Assembly: GCF_026339735.1 (NCBI RefSeq)
Contig: NZ_JAPEQG010000001.1
Span: 1,240,001 to 1,304,000, forward strand
Length of the DNA: 64,000 bases
Reading direction: 5' to 3'
Source: Streptomyces sp. NBC_01669
GTDB lineage: Bacteria > Actinomycetota > Actinomycetes > Streptomycetales > Streptomycetaceae
Shown: piece by piece, positions 62,333 to 64,000 of the stretch
Numbering within the stretch: the stretch's first letter is position 1
Layout of the letters: every line of letters begins with the position of its first letter
The notes under the pieces: model-generated
Database searches by the model: none
The model's input: the letters and a program-made list of their open reading frames with translations, nothing else
Told to the model about the DNA's origin: nothing
Made by a program: the position numbers and the translations under genes

Positions 62333-64000
62333 TCAGATGGGCGCATACTCGATTTCCGTGCTTGCCCAAGTCCCAAGCTTGGCGACCACAACGCCTACCT
62401 CGTGCTCCACAGAATCCCCCAACCTTACATAGCGGATCGCTGCAGACAATGACTCGGCGAGCTCGGGGTCTTCAACTTCCACGGCAAACGCACGCAGGGC
62501 ACGGAGTTTAGGCACACTGCGCATCCCGCCACTAATCGCGTCGATGGCCTGCCGCCCTGCCCAGCAACGAACCTGAGCTGCTGTTACACAGGGCTGGCCG
62601 TCGTACGCCCAGACCCGCTGAAACCGTGCAGCGGCAAGTCCATAGTTGTCGCCATCTCGATCGACTGGATCCAGGAAAGCGCGCAGGAGCGATACTGGGC
62701 CACTCAGGATGTGCCAGCCATCTTCGCGCTTGGCGTTAAGGGTGAGAGTCTCGACGCCGTCGGGAATTAGGGCGGATATTCCCCCCACCAAGACAGTCAA
62801 TAGCGAACCTTCTGGCGCTTCTAGATGAACCGTCCAGGAATCCTGATGCTCCTCCAGGAAAATTTCTTGGCAGCCCATGCCTGACATTCCCACACTCAGC
62901 ATGACGGCTGGAGATATTCCAAAAGAACGATAATTGGTCGCATCGACAAGGTTCATGTTGTCTAGTTGATTCAATGCAAGCGTGAGGCCAACGAGACACC
63001 CCATGGCGCTTTCACAAGTTTCGATGATCTCATCGATCAGTTCACCCCAGGAAAGCGACCGAGAGCCGGACTTAATCTCTACATGCACCCCGTCGTCCAG
63101 ATAGCGCACCATTCGATGCGCTTGAGCTGTGCGCAAATCTAGGTTGAACCCACCTAGCAAATCCTCCATCGCGGGACGTGTGCGAGCACTGCGCAACAGA
63201 TCCGTTGCATTATCTTGCCGGAGCTTATCGTAGGGCCTGGATTTTTGCCCCGCCGCCGTCAGAAGGGAAATTGCGACTAGCTGCCCTGCCCCCTCCACCA
63301 AGGTCGCAGCGATATCAACCAGAGATCGTCCCACTTGGCGCGGTATTCCGTCATTCACTGCCTGCGTGACCTGAGAGGATGCGTCGAACAGGTCTAGTAT
63401 CGCTGCCTCATAATCAGATTTAAAGTGAGGACTCACCGTCAGACTCGAAAGGAGCTCAGGATTCCGGGAAAATTTTTCGAAACTTCCCTTTACGATGCAC
63501 TCAAATCTATTCTCGTCTCCGTGTGCGATCATCAGGGCCCGCTGTAGGGCAAACTGCAGACCGCCCCCATGCCCATACTGAGGGGGAATTCCGAGGATTC
63601 GCGCAACCTCAGTCTCGGCTAGCACGCTAAGCTCCGTCAGGTCTGTTGCCCCCAATTCCACCATTGACTGCTGCAGCAACACAGCCATCTGATCTTGGAA
63701 GCTATCAACCTCCAACAGCTCGTTGAGCCGGTTAACCTTTTCCATGTGCATACCCAGGACGTCACCAGAGGCGTCCATTCGTTTCTGCGCAACATCTGCG
63801 TGACGCTGCGCTTCTAGCGGCGTAGGCGCGTCTAGCGCAGATAGATATGAACTTACTGTCTCTACGAGGTGCTCAATGCATGCTCTCGCGCCGTCCACCA
63901 AGGGTAGGTACGGGCGATGCCGAACAGCGGCGGATACCAGCGCGCGCTCATTCACCAGTTCCTGAACGACATCTCGAAGAGTCTCGTCGGACCCGGGAAG
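62333..64000 (-). CDS. hypothetical protein, 5' end outside window
   Basis: At least 555 codons on the minus strand. GTG 63955 is a possible start, but the frame is open and protein-like to the window edge (SDETLRDVVQELVNERA), so the gene probably begins beyond 64000. Helical N-terminal half (LVETVSSYLSALDAP, MHMEKVNRLNELLEV). No catalytic motif is recognised. GC content and codon bias are clearly lower than in the rest of the window (many AAT, TCA and TTG codons), suggesting recent acquisition. It could be another defence or abortive-infection gene by location, but nothing in the sequence proves that. Confidence 0.6.
   Translation of the reverse strand, partial: LPGSDETLRDVVQELVNERALVSAAVRHRPYLPLVDGARACIEHLVETVSSYLSALDAPTPLEAQRHADVAQKRMDASGDVLGMHMEKVNRLNELLEVDSFQDQMAVLLQQSMVELGATDLTELSVLAETEVARILGIPPQYGHGGGLQFALQRALMIAHGDENRFECIVKGSFEKFSRNPELLSSLTVSPHFKSDYEAAILDLFDASSQVTQAVNDGIPRQVGRSLVDIAATLVEGAGQLVAISLLTAAGQKSRPYDKLRQDNATDLLRSARTRPAMEDLLGGFNLDLRTAQAHRMVRYLDDGVHVEIKSGSRSLSWGELIDEIIETCESAMGCLVGLTLALNQLDNMNLVDATNYRSFGISPAVMLSVGMSGMGCQEIFLEEHQDSWTVHLEAPEGSLLTVLVGGISALIPDGVETLTLNAKREDGWHILSGPVSLLRAFLDPVDRDGDNYGLAAARFQRVWAYDGQPCVTAAQVRCWAGRQAIDAISGGMRSVPKLRALRAFAVEVEDPELAESLSAAIRYVRLGDSVEHEVGVVVAKLGTWASTEIEYAPI

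Noticed and set aside
1..64000. CRISPR array, rRNA or riboswitch
   Set aside because: No regularly spaced repeats, rRNA-like sequence or known riboswitch core was seen.

Overview
The window is high-GC DNA with strong third-position G/C bias, frequent GTG/TTG starts, ATGA/GTGA gene overlaps, several DUF317 proteins and an IS701-family element. All of this fits Streptomyces or a close actinobacterial relative. Almost none of it looks like core chromosome. It reads as two accessory blocks joined by a scarred junction.

Block 1 (1-27.7 kb, + strand) is the accessory half of a conjugative plasmid or integrative conjugative element. It carries a VirB4-type ATPase (cut by the window start), a VirD4/TraG-type coupling protein (17.6 kb), a relaxase-like protein that appears to have lost its catalytic histidines (10.9 kb), and a MoxR AAA ATPase paired with a metallopeptidase-vWA protein (6.7-9.7 kb). 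It also has DUF317 proteins, many small paralogous helical or two-layer proteins of unknown role, a TrpA homologue, an ATP-pyrophosphatase-fold enzyme overlapping a C5 DNA methyltransferase, and a DnaB N-domain-only protein. A hairpin element with conserved flanks occurs twice (10.4 and 27.6 kb). Several genes show apparent single-base frameshifts, and several well-placed ribosome binding sites are followed by CTG, ATT, ATC or GTA instead of ATG/GTG/TTG.

The junction (27.7-31.2 kb) holds a complete IS701-family insertion with CTAG target duplications, a truncated DUF5655-type nuclease-associated gene, a BRCT plus PD-(D/E)XK fusion protein, a C-terminal integrase remnant and the 5' half of a tRNA-Arg(UCU) gene.

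Block 2 (31.5-60.5 kb, + strand) is a defence island. First comes a complete four-gene Wadjet (type II-like, TIGR02677-02680 families) anti-plasmid system, jetABCD. Next is a Ser/Thr kinase followed by a tightly coupled four-gene operon: SNF2 helicase, 1757-aa adenine-type DNA methyltransferase, 2236-aa DEAD/DUF1998 helicase with a nuclease-like tail, and a UvrD helicase with an N-terminal ParE/RelE-like domain. This operon is related to DISARM-type systems but differently built. Last is a candidate HEPN-motif, multi-zinc-ribbon protein behind a perfect 12-bp inverted repeat.

The right edge (60.5-64 kb) has gene remnants, a small membrane protein, a protein of unknown function, a second copy of the integrase-like tail and a lower-GC gene running off the window. 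The two integrase-like tails bracket block 2, so it probably moved as a unit.
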